The notes under the pieces: model-generated
Seen by the model: only the letters and a program-made list of their open reading frames with translations
What the model was told of the DNA's origin: nothing
Database searches by the model: none
Origin: Limnanthes douglasii subsp. nivea
Taxonomy: Eukaryota > Streptophyta > Magnoliopsida > Brassicales > Limnanthaceae
Direction of reading: 5' to 3'
DNA length: 64,000 nt
NCBI GenBank assembly: GCA_036936605.1
Contig: JAUPFV010000003.1
Location: 76,740,273-76,804,272 of the forward strand
Translations under genes and position numbers: made by a program
In this document: positions 54,248 through 64,000 of the stretch, in pieces
How the letters are laid out: the number at the start of each line of letters is the position of its first letter
Position numbering within the stretch: the first letter of the stretch is position 1

Positions 54248-57200
54248 CTATTCTAGATACAATTTCAAGTGCTCAATATTTCATGGTAGCTTTAGGAGGT
54301 GTCCGAGCCGATTCTGCAGGCGGTACGTCCCGCTCCTGATTTTCTCGACAATTTCGTAGGGTCCCTCCCAATTTGGGGCCAGCTTTCCGAGGCTCTTGTC
54401 CTTTGTGTGGAGGAAAATGCGTCGTAGAACCTTATCTCCGACCTTGAACTCCCGACGGCGGACTTTAGCTGCATATCGGCTTCTCATTAAAGTCTGGTAG
54501 TGTAAAGAGTTTAAATGGGCGCGATGGCGCTTCTCTTCTATGAGGTCGAGTTCTAGTCGTCGGCTGTCGTCATTCGTCTCCTCCTGATAAGTTCCGATCC
54601 TGAAAGAAGGGAAAATAGATTCCGCGGGGGTGACCGCGTCCATACCATACACTAAGGCGTAAGGTGACTCTTGGGTAGCCGTGCGGGGTGTGGTTCGGTA
54701 AGCCCATAACACTTCTTGCAAGTAGTCGGGCCATTTTCCGGCCTTTCCCTCGAGGTTCTTTCTGAGGCCATCCAGAATGGTTCGGGTTGTTACTTCGACC
54801 TGGCCATTGGCTTGTGGATGAAAAGGAGCAGAGAAACATTGTCGGATATTATGAGTGGTGCAAAATGCCTTCATTTCCGCACTATCAAACTGTGGCCCGT
54901 TGTCCATAGTTAGCCGCTAGGGCACTCCGAATCGGCAACAAATGTTCGCCCAGATGAATTTGACAATATCCTTGGTCTTCGTGGCGGATAGAGGTTCGGC
55001 TTCGACCCATTTGGAGAAGTAATCTACTGCGACGACAATCGTTTGCCTTCCTCCCGATGCCATTGGTAATGGTCCGACGAGGTCGATTCCCCATCGGTCA
55101 AAGGGCAGTCCTTCGGATATGGATTCTAGGGGAGATGCGGGTATGTTGATTGCGTTCGCGAACCGTTGACAAGTATCACAGGTTTTCACTATGAGTCTTG
55201 CGTCTGCCGCTATCGTCGGCCAATAGAATCCCGCGAGAAAAACTCTCCTAATCAGAGCCTTGTACCCACAATGCGCCGCGCCCTCCCCATCGTGTAGTTC
55301 AGACAAAATTACTTGAGATTCGTTGAAACCTAAACATCGAAGCAGAAGTCGGCTAAAAGATTTTTTGTACAGCACATCCCCTAAAAGGACATAGCCCCGT
55401 GCTTTGTTGCGCAACTTCCGTGCCGAGGCGGTGTCGTCGGGAAGCCGACCCTCAGCTAAGAAAGAGATAATACCCGCCGCCAGTCTGAAGTTGCAACCGA
55501 AGAGATCTGGCATGCGATTTCAGGTCGGCTGTCCAATTCATGTCGTTTAACGATGGACGGGTTCTCTTGCTCTATTACCCAAGGATAACTGGTAGAGCAG
55601 GAAATCGTTGTCAGAGAGTCCGCTGTTGTGTTTTCACTTCTTGGGACATGCTCAAATGTGACTTTGTCAAAAGAAGCGGCCAGAATTCTTAACGCCGCTA
55701 GGTATTGTACCAGATGCTCCTTCCGAGCCTCTGCACTTCCCGCTGCTTGGTTTATCAGAAGTTGGGAGTCGCTTACGAGTCGTACTTGTCTTGCCCCGCA
55801 CACCTGTGCCAACCGTAACCCTGCCAAAGCAGCCTCATATTCTGCTTCATTGTTTGACGTATGAAAACCAAAACGGATGGCTTGGAGCATGCTCACACCC
55901 GACGGAGTTACAATTTGAATCGCCGCCCCACAACCATTAACGTTCGCTCCCCCATCGGTGCGGACGGTCCATTCGCCCTTCGCTGCCTCTTGTGAAGGCG
56001 CCTCCTGCTCGGGTCGTTCGGAGTGGAACTCGACTAAAAAATCGGCCAAGACCTGGCCCTTGATAGCTGTTCGGGGCTCAAATTCGATGTCGAAATCCCC
56101 TAATTCTACCGACCACTTGGATATTCTCCCGGACATGTCTGGTCGCTGAAAAACGTACTTGAGCGGAAACGACGTGCGGACGACAATAGGGTGGGCTTGG
56201 AAGTATGGGCGCATTTTCTGCGCTGCCGTCACCAGGGCCAGCGCCATTTTCTCCAGTTTCAGGTACCGAGTTTCGGCGTCAAGTAAGCTTTTGCTCACGT
56301 AGTATACCGCTGTCGGAGCCGGCCCTGATTCGCTGATCAAAGCTGCGCTGACTGCATAGTCCGTGACCGCAATGTAGAGGAACAGCGTCTCGCCCATAGT
56401 AGGCTTGGTGAGGCGGTTCGGGGACGATAGGTACTCTTTGATCCCTAAAAATGCCTCGTTACACTCAGGAGTCCAAACAAAATTTTTCGCCTGCCGTAGG
56501 ACCTGAAAAAACAGAGCGCATTTATCAGATGATCGAGAAATGAAACGATTTAGGGCGGCTAATCGCCCGGTCAGGATCTGGACTTCTTTGACGCTTCGGG
56601 GGGGGGGGGGGGGGGTGTCATGTCGGCCAGGACTCGCAGTTGGATAGGGTCTGCTTCAATTCCTTTCTCACTGACGAAGAATCCCAAGAATTTCACTGAT
56701 CGGACCCCGAAGGAACATTTCTCCGGGTTTAGCTTAAGGTTGATCCCTCGTAGGTTACCAAAGGTTTCCCTGAGAGCGGCGAGATGGGCTTCATCGGTCC
56801 CGTTTTTAACCAACATGTCATCGATGTAAACCTCCATGTTTCTCCCGATCTGGCCTTCGAATGTTCTGTTTACTAGCTTTTGGTATGTCGCGCCAGTGTT
56901 CTTCAGCCCGAAGGGCATCACTTTGTAACAATATAATCCCCGACCCGTAATGAACGTAGTATTCTCCTGATCCGCGGCATGTAACTTAATTTGATTGTAA
57001 CCGGCATAGGCGTCCATAAATGAGAGTAGCTTGTTACCCGACGTCAAGTCCACCAGCTGGTCGATCCTCGGCATTGGGAAAGGGTCCTTCGGGCATGCCC
57101 GATTAAGATCAGTAAAGTCCACGCACATCCTCCATTTCCCGCTTTTCTTTTTAACTAGCACGGGGTTAGAGATCCATAAAGGGTATTTTGCTTCTTTGAT

Positions 57201-57525
57201 GTGCCCGACGCTGGTCATTCTCTCAACTTCCCGCAGAATTACATCCGCCTTTTTCGGGGGAAAAAGCCCGACGCTTTTGGACGATCGGTCTGATATTTCT
57301 GTTGATAGTCAACTTGTGAATCGCGAAGGATTCTGGTACCCCCGTGACATCCCCTGAGCACCATGAAAACAAGTCTAGGTTCTCTCGTAGGAGGGTCAAT
57401 AGCTGTTCCCTTAGGGTCGGCAAAAGGTTTACCCCGACCCGCAGATATTGCCCATCTGCAAAATAATGTAGTTCGCATTCCCCGTCTGTTGTCAAAAGGC
57501 TTAGGGCCTCCCGGGGGTCATCCAA
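54248..57525 (-). pseudogene. pol: Pol of B2, interrupted
   Basis: Domain order as in B1. Breaks read against B1: one extra T near 57252; an 18-G run at 56598-56615 replacing a short G-rich stretch just after RT; a frame change near 55475 (TACCCGCC against TACCCCGG); a TAG at about 54919 before TMDNGP; and TGG to TGA near 54285. YIDD (VYIDDMLVKN), the archaeal-like RNase H motifs (NNEAEYEAAL) and the integrase WGIDLVGP, MDNGPQF and VEVTTRTIL blocks are still recognisable. It cannot be translated as one protein. Confidence 0.92.
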
Positions 57526-57558
57526 CGGTTGCGATCCCGGAGGGACCCCCCTTAATTG

Positions 57559-60343
57559 CTATTCTTGAGCCGGAAACATCTCGTGGTCTTTTTTCGGAGC
57601 TAACGCGGCTCGGTAACATTCCCGCGCTGCTTTTTGGCTGCTTCGGACCACTCCTACGTTGTTCCTGACCACGTACTTCACACATTGATGAATAGTAGAA
57701 GTCACATCATGCATGCGCGATATCCAAGACCGGCCAAGAATGGCGTTGTGTGAGGCCGGCGCGTCCACTATTACAAACAAAACTGTGACCTCCTTTTTAA
57801 ATGGGCCGCGGCTTAACTGGACCACGCCCTCGAACTCTCCGACTACGTCGGCTGGTGACCCTGTAAACCCGACAATGGTGCGGTCGGATCGCGCAATCGC
57901 CGGTCGCGTTCTGAACTTAGCAAAGGTAGACGCGAAAATGATATTGGTCGAACTCCCGGTGTCTACCAAGATGCGCCGAACCTCCTCTCCCGCTATTGCT
58001 GCCCCGATCACAATGGCGTCCTCATGCGGTCCGGCTATGTCTCTCATGTCGTCGTCGTCGAAATGTAAAATCGGTGAGGGGGCGCTTCTGGTTTGGAAGC
58101 AAGTTCTGGCTTCCAACTGGGTGGTCAAGTTGACAATGTGCCTTTTCCTGGAGGAATGCGTGACTCCCGCCATCGAATCCCCCCCGAAAATGGTCAGGGA
58201 TTCAAAAAGATTACAGAGGCCTCGTACTTTACCGATACTCTCCTCAACCTCTTCCTCAATGACCCCGATAATATTGTGATTAGCTTTCGGGTCACCGAAG
58301 CGCGAGGTCGGGGAAAGGGCACTTCCGGTTTGGAAGCAAGTTTGCGTTTTCAGCTGAACGGTTTGGTCGCCCAAGTGCCTCTTCCTAGGTGAGCACGGGT
58401 TTCTCGTCATCGGTCCTCCCCCGGAGACGGTTAATGATTCGAAAAATTCACAGAAACCACGGATGCTACCGACGCTTTCCTCTGCCCCCTCCTCAATGAC
58501 CCCGATGATACTGCGGTTGGCTTCGGGATCAAGGTACTCAATTGTCACGTCGAAGTGGTCGGTCACCTCTGAAATGGCCATGGTCGTTTCTGGTTTTGGT
58601 ACGATCACCACTTCTTTCGAGGTCGTGCCCTGCTGTGCCTTTTTTACATACTCTAACAAGTTCCCGTGTTCTATGAGCATCTGTATCTCCTTCTTCAAGG
58701 CTATGCAATCCTTCGTGTCATGCCCGATGTCTTCGTGGTAGCGGCAATAGCGGTTATTCCTTTGTTCCCGGGGCGTCGGGATGGGGAAAGGTCTTCGGTA
58801 CATTCCGCTCCTCTTGGTTTTTTCGTAGATCGATGACACGCATTCTGTGAGGTCTGCGAAGTAGGCGGGTCGCGTCCACTTGTTGGACATGGGTCGAGAG
58901 ATCGCCTGTCCCGTTTGCCTTGGTTTCAGACCGGTCGGGGTCGGAGGTTTGGTCGACGTAGGTGGGCTCGGGTGTATCGTGCTAACTGGTTGGGCCGCCC
59001 TGGCGTAATCTAACCGGGAGCCCTGCCTTATAACGACCGACGCTTGAGCACTCTGCTGGATCTGTGCCGCCAATTCAGACGCTTCTGTCTCTTTGATTAA
59101 AATCTGCTTCTCTATTTGCGCTAGAAGCGCTGAGAAAGTGAATGCTTGCTTTTTTTGTCACGGCATGCTTCATCGGCCCCGGGAGTAGGCCCAAACGAAA
59201 CGCCGTTAGAGCCACATTCTCTTCGCAATGGTCCAGGTCAGTTTTCGCGTCGATGAACCGCCTTGTGTATTCTCTGAGGCTCTCCCCCAGCTTCTGTCTA
59301 CAATTCATGATGGTATCTCCATTTGCACGGAAACTCTTACTTCCGACGAAGTGTTGCCTGAACATCGTCCAGAAAGTCCCGAAGTTCCGAATACACCCAT
59401 GCGGCAAGCGGTTGTACCACTTAGAAGCTCTGTCTTTGAAAGTCATAGAAAATGCTCTACACAGGAGCTTGTCATCATTGTCGAAGCTTAATATGAAATT
59501 TTTGAAAGCCTCCAAATGGTTATCCGGGTCCTTTTTTTCGTCGTATTTTTCTAACTTAGAAATGTCAAATCTCCTCGGGAGCTGTCCCGCTAATATTTCA
59601 TCGGATAATGGGGAGGCCCTCCAGTTGACTCCGAGCTCACATGCTCCTCCCCCGAGACCCTCGGTCCTAACTCCATAAAGCCCCTCGACTCCTGGACTGA
59701 CGAATTGGCTACTGGTTCTGTAACCATGGTTCTGGCTATTCGATGGTTGCCACGGAATCGGTGGCAATATTTCCCGCTCTCCGCGGCTGGCGGTATGCAT
59801 TTCCTCTTTCTCAAAAGATATCGGGGTCGGCTTATCGGCGCCGCCCTTCTTATACTCCAGAGGGTCGGCCCTGGACCCTCGAAGGCGTCGGGATCGATTC
59901 TTCTGCGCTCGCTGAACTCTTTCCCGCCGCAGATATTCTTTGCCCGACGAATCGTCTGAGGGGTAGTCTGATGTCATGGCCCGATGGTTCTCAAGGTTCC
60001 GACGGGTCCTAGCATCTTCTTCGTCATTGGGGAGAGGATCCCTGTAATACCTAACAGGTCGGGCCTCTATTCGCGGATCGTTGCCATGGCCAGCTGCCCC
60101 CCGGTCCTCCAGGAGGGGCTCTTTGCCCTTTCCTTCCCGGGCTCTTTTCTCGCCCAACACCCGCTCCCTTTCTTCTTCCAACCGAGCAATGTCCTCGAGG
60201 AGCTTCTTTCGGGTCATTATCAGAGTTGACCTCTTGTCCCGTCCGCCGTGCCATTCTCGGCCGGGGACTACCGTGCCTCCCGAACCTGAGACGGCTCGGA
60301 CGACTTCTCTCCCGTCCCTCTCTATCGCCGCTTCGCTGTTCAT
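57559..60343 (-). pseudogene. gag: gag and protease of B2, single frameshift
   Basis: ATG at 60343 (MNSEAAIERDG). The N-terminal charged region and capsid (RRFDISKLEKYDEKKDP, FKDRASKWYNRLPHG) are open to about 59150, where an extra T in a T run (seven in place of a short TTCTTGG) shifts the frame. The second part then runs open to 57559 with the Cys/His knuckle (CRYHEDIGHDTKDC), two FFESLT-type modules and the aspartic protease: ILVDTGSSTNIIF holds the catalytic Asp-Thr-Gly and AILGRSWI the second hydrophobic motif. Only the one break separates it from an open gag-protease frame. Confidence 0.9.
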
Positions 60344-60394
60344 CCCGAAAAATGTGATTTTCAAAGAACAAAAGATTCCTTTTTGGTATCACCG

Positions 60395-60414
60395 ATTCCC
60401 ACAGACGGCGCCAA
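60395..60414 (-). promoter_or_regulatory. Primer-binding site of B2
   Basis: TTGGCGCCGTCTGTGGGAAT in sense, adjoining the 5' LTR; same as B1 apart from the last base. Confidence 0.75.
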
Positions 60415-60746
60415 TGATGAGTCAATAGTTGTTTAGGGAATATATTTAGGATCTTTGTGCTAGATGTGACTAGAGAGAGAAAGTGTAGAGAGATAAAGGA
60501 AGATTCATAGAAAATAATATTCAATGCCCTTTTTTAGGCAAGTGGGTCACCCTTTTATACTAAAATAAGGAGGACCCATTTAAGCTCTTAGTGGGCCGTT
60601 CATCACATATTAATGAAGCCCCTCTACTATCTTTATCTTTATACATTGGTTCCTGATTGACTCTGAATACTCTTTTAACTACATCAAATATTTATTTATT
60701 GTGTTTTTACCCCTTTAATTGAGATCGGCGAATTCCGCCCTCATCA
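60415..60746 (-). repeat. 5' LTR of B2
   Basis: 332 bp. Sense TATAAAAG box at plus 60552-60559. Differs from 49824-50155 at four positions, all transitions. Confidence 0.93.
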
Positions 60747-60751
60747 ATTTG

Positions 60752-62453
60752 TATTTCTTTTTTCCGTGTGACACAATCCCTCGTATCATGGCCCACATCT
60801 TCGTAATACTTGCAGTATCGGTTATTACGATTTTCTCTGGGGATTTGAATGGGAAAATGTTTCCAAAAATTGACAAGCTTATTTTTTTCGAAGATAGTCG
60901 ACACACATTTTGTTAGCTCAGAAAAATGAGCGGGTCGGGGCCACTTGTTTGAGATGGAACGAGATATAAATTTAGCATTTAATATATGATTGTTAATCTT
61001 TCCTGTGGGGGCTGCCAGCCTGATGCACTTGGTTGAAAATGCATTGGCACTGGGTAGGTACTGATTGGATGAGGCTGTGGGACTGGCGTCGAGTTCTGCT
61101 GGTATAGCACGATGGACGCCTGCCCACTTTGCTGCAACTGAGCCGCCACCTCGGGTGCTTGGGTCTCCTCAATCAAAATTCGCTTTTGGACTTGAACTAA
61201 CAAAGCAACAAAAGTAAACACTTGTTTCTTCGTCACAACCTCCTTCATGGAACCGAGCAGAAGACCTAGTCTAAAACCTGTTAAAGTTACATTGTCCTCA
61301 CAGTGGTCCAAATCCGTTTTGGCATCCACGAAGCGTCAGGTGTAATATCTTAAACTCTCCCTGACCTTCTATCTATAGGTAACAATCGTATCTTCATTTT
61401 TATAAAATTCTTGCTCCGCACAAACTATTGTCTGAACATTACCCAAAACATATCAAAGTTCTTTATGCAACCTTATGACAATCGATTATACCATTTCGAG
61501 GCGCGTTCTTTGAAAGTTTGCGAGAAAGAACGGTAACTTAGTTTGTCATTGTTATCAAAGTTTAACATGAAGTTTTTCAACAACTCCAAATGATTGGCTG
61601 GGTTCTTGTTCCCATCATATTTTTCCAGATGGGAAATATCAAATCTCTTGGGCAGATGCCCTAAGAGGATTTTGTAAGACAGTTGCGAGCTTCACTTCCA
61701 AAATCTTCTACAGGGGTCGCGTACAGTCCTTTGTCATGCGGGTTAGCAAATTGACTTCTAACCCTATTCCCATGGGTCTTACTACCCGAAGGGAACTCGA
61801 CGTCGGGCGTGGGTCGTGGGGCGTGGCTTTTTTATCTATTCTATTTATAATGACTGCCTTGTTTATATCCATGAAGGAAGAAGTTATTTTATCAATGCTA
61901 TTCTCGTTGTATTTTAATATTCTTGACCGGCGAGACATGCGACGTAAGATTTTTTGTTTCTTTAAAATCCTTTTCTCCTTCTTATGGCGTCGATATTCAT
62001 GGTCCGGGATGAGGATTCATCTGAATCATAAACGAAGGAATCACTATGCTCTCGCGTAAACCGGTGCTCGACCTTCATATCATTCCTTAACAACCTATTA
62101 TTATGTCGTCCCGACCAGGCTCGACCTTGACCGTGGTTTTCTTCTTCTTGACCCTGAATGTGATTTTCTTCTCTGTCGCTATCAGGTGATCGCTCTCTAT
62201 GAACTCCCGGCCTATTTGTTTTGTAAACTAAAACTGCTCATTTGTCAGCATAATGCTTAGCTATATCGTCCAACGGCTGTTGCATAGTCATAATAAGGGT
62301 CATCCGCTTATCTTGCCCCTGTTCATATTGGTCGTGATCGTAATGTTGCTCTTCAATATGGTTTCCTTCAAATCGGCGGTGTGCGGAATAAGAGATAATT
62401 CTGCCGGCGTCCAACCCCATCGTTCTACCATTTACGGTATCTGCGTTCATCTC
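60752..62453 (-). pseudogene. gag N-terminal and capsid part of D2
   Basis: Starts near 62450 with MNADTVNGRTMGLDAGRI, followed by a KRMTLIMTMQQPLDDIAKH block resembling the B segment RSTLIMTRKKLLEDIARL. Capsid pieces and KTDLDHCEDNVTLTGFRLGL (60979-61329) follow. A damaged Cys/His knuckle region (YCKYYEDVGHDTRDC) lies at about 60780-60840 before the B2 insertion. Many stops. Confidence 0.75.
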
Positions 62454-62501
62454 TTTTTAAATTTGTGATTTGGGAGAATCTGTCATTGGGTATCACTTCA
62501 G

Positions 62502-62521
62502 CTTCCCACAGACAACGCCAA
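62502..62521 (-). promoter_or_regulatory. Primer-binding site of D2
   Basis: TTGGCGTTGTCTGTGGGAAG in sense, directly after the LTR. Confidence 0.65.
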
Positions 62522-62859
62522 TGATAGCTCCTGAAATATTTGGACCCTGATCTTACTACCAAATAAAATCGTAACAATATTTAGAAAGTTAAACACGATA
62601 TTCTAGAGAGAGAAAGTAGTAAAATTTGTTATTAATAATAAATATTCACCATCCCCCATAAAAAGTATCTTCCTTTATATAGTACTGGAAGTGGACCCTC
62701 ACCCACATGGGTGATCCACTTTTTCCTATTTCTATCCTTATTTACTCTAATTCTACACATACAATCATTATTTACAAGATATGTCCTTCTTATTTATTAT
62801 CAATTATTCTTATTACGAACAATTATTTCACTCTCAAAATACCATTGTACCTTGTCTCA
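62522..62859 (-). repeat. 5' LTR of D2
   Basis: Same structure as 19090-19428: TGAGACAAGG at the start in sense and CTATCA at the end. The C LTR follows immediately. Confidence 0.65.
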
Positions 62860-64000
62860 TAAAGGAGTAGGTATTCACAATCAATATCAACGATATACAT
62901 CGAAGTCGAGCGGAATAAGGCAGAGCAGGACCAAAGAAAGCAAAACAGAGCAGGACAAAGTCGAGCGGGATCATATATGGAAAACCTAGGCAGAGTAGAA
63001 CAAGGCAGAGAAGGACCAAATCTAGCGGAGTAGAGCAGAACAAGGTCGGGCGCACTCAAACTTACGTTGAGTAGAGCATGACTAGAAGTACGCACATCCA
63101 GCCAAAGTAAGCTCAGAGAGGCTAGTCCGCACTAAGCTACAGTCGAGCAGAGCATGATCAGAAGTAAGCACGCTCAACTCAAACCAATAGAGAAACTTAG
63201 TGTGCGACATAGCCCAACAAAACATAAGTCGATATCAGACCTAACCAAGGCAGCCCTAGCACCCACCAAGAGGAACAACAAAGAATGCTCACCACGACAA
63301 GTTATAAACTAAGTGTTAAGCGAACAGAAGTTAATGAAGTTATAAAATATATTAATGGCCACCAATCAAGGAGAGACAGTCAACGGTCAAATATCCAAGG
63401 ATCATGATTAAGGAGGATTTGTAGCAATTAACTTAATGATGGTCACGACCCATTAAATATTTGTAATTAATAGAGGAGTTATGGTCAAGCGTAGTATATA
63501 TACGGGGCTAATTTTTTTTGTAGAGGGGGACTAGAAAAATATTCTTGAATCAATAATATTACTACCTTGGCAGTTCATTGTTTTAGGTTTTTCCCATAAT
63601 ATATTTGGCGCAATATCTGGGAATGATCAAAGCAATTTTTTCCCCAATGGTAGTAACTCGATCTGGGATCGATATTGATTCAAACGAAAGACGAATCACT
63701 ATGACCAATCCTAACCATGAAACTGACTGCTGTAGCCTCCACCTAAACAGGACGGTTTCGACGAATCCCTACAACGCAACATTCCAACACCGGTAGACCC
63801 ACTAGTAGCACCAGCCATCACAACACTTGTTACTAACCTGGCCGATCGCCCCCTACCACCTAACCTCCCTGAGGATGCGACCGAGGTTTGGAGAAACAGA
63901 TTTTGACAGTGCAAGCGGCCCAAGGCAACACCGAACGCGACCAGGAAGCCATGGACCTGGCAAACAAGATGACCATGGCATAGCTGTAGGAGGTTATTAA
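62860..64000 (+). mobile_element. Family C retrotransposon, second copy, cut by the window end (C2)
   Basis: 5' LTR 62860-63601 (TATATATA box near 63495), primer-binding site from about 63604 (TTTGGCGCAATATCTGGG), then gag start. Its 5' LTR also lacks the first TGA, as in C1. It matches C1 to the last base of the window. Confidence 0.8.
63700..64000 (+). pseudogene. gag start of C2, partial
   Basis: ATG at about 63700 (MTNPNHET). Relative to C1 a short deletion shifts the frame after a few codons, and stops follow (for example 63905). The capsid core lies outside the window. Confidence 0.65.

Larger units (their letters stand above)
49824..60746 (-). mobile_element. Full-length family B retrotransposon (B2)
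   Basis: 10,923 bp. LTRs of 332 bp differ at four positions; target duplication ATTTG at 49819-49823 and 60747-60751. Same organisation as B1 but with protease kept and pol interrupted. The aORF is intact. Confidence 0.94.
49432..62859 (-). mobile_element. Family D retrotransposon, gag half, copy 2, split by B2 (D2)
   Basis: D sequence runs 49432-49823 and resumes at 60747. The uninterrupted copy 1 reads CATTTGTATTT at 17330-17340; here B2 lies between CATTTG and ATTTGTATTT, giving the ATTTG duplication. The 5' LTR is at 62522-62859. Confidence 0.8.
41985..64000. repeat. Segmental duplication, copy 2
   Basis: Second copy of the block at 1060-20600, still matching at the window end. Relative to copy 1 it lacks most of the MULE and the A RT region, and has gained the 43787-44537 MITE and the B2 element. 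Confidence 0.85.

Noticed and set aside
49824..60746. Reading the two B elements as one duplicated element
   Set aside because: Different target duplications (ACACT and ATTTG), different host elements (C gag and D gag) and separate LTR sequence types show two independent insertions.

Overview
The window is plant nuclear DNA, very probably from a eudicot. It is repeat-dominated and holds one recognisable intact host gene: a proton/sucrose symporter of the SUC/SUT family (42127-43737, minus strand). A decayed second copy lies at 1214-2820. The rest is mostly Ty3/gypsy LTR retrotransposons of the Tat lineage (Retand-like). That placement rests on three features: a second, archaeal-like RNase H between the gypsy RNase H and the integrase; an extra ORF antisense to gag-pol between pol and the 3' LTR; and tandem repeats in the 3' untranslated region. 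The species cannot be read from the sequence alone.

Layout. 1-1060: AT-rich DNA with a tRNA-derived SINE. 1060-2990: SUC pseudogene. 2991-9043: a putative Mutator-like element carrying a two-level tandem repeat, a second AT-rich array and captured gene fragments (class III peroxidase exon, ELM2-like exon, a small spliced fragment). 9401-16474: family A Tat element (plus strand, 5' truncated). 16475-19428: gag half of family D (minus strand), into which A had inserted, and which carries a 460-bp hAT-type MITE. 19429-39154: family C element (plus strand, degenerate), interrupted by a complete family B element, B1 (21287-31851, minus strand). 39155-41030: relic antisense ORF of a fifth element, E. 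42127-43737: intact SUC gene with a 751-bp hAT-type MITE 49 bp upstream of its ATG. 44736-49431: short MULE remnant plus a deleted copy of A. 49432-62859: second copy of D, split by a second full family B element, B2 (49824-60746). 62860-64000: second copy of C, running off the window.

The right part (about 41985-64000) repeats the order of the left part (about 1060-20600): SUC, MULE end, A, D, C. This is a segmental duplication carrying a nested transposon stack. The two B elements sit at different places in the two copies, so they inserted after the duplication. Each has two near-identical LTRs (4 differences in about 330 bp) and an exact 5-bp target duplication. B1 keeps an uninterrupted pol but lacks the protease. 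B2 keeps the protease and an intact two-exon antisense ORF but has a broken pol.

The observations that most deserve follow-up are: a hairpin with an invariant RTGGCG loop just downstream of pol in families A, B and C; the antisense ORF with its own TATA box and a position-conserved intron; the MITE in the core promoter of the only intact SUC copy; and the 830-bp/204-bp two-level repeat inside the MULE.
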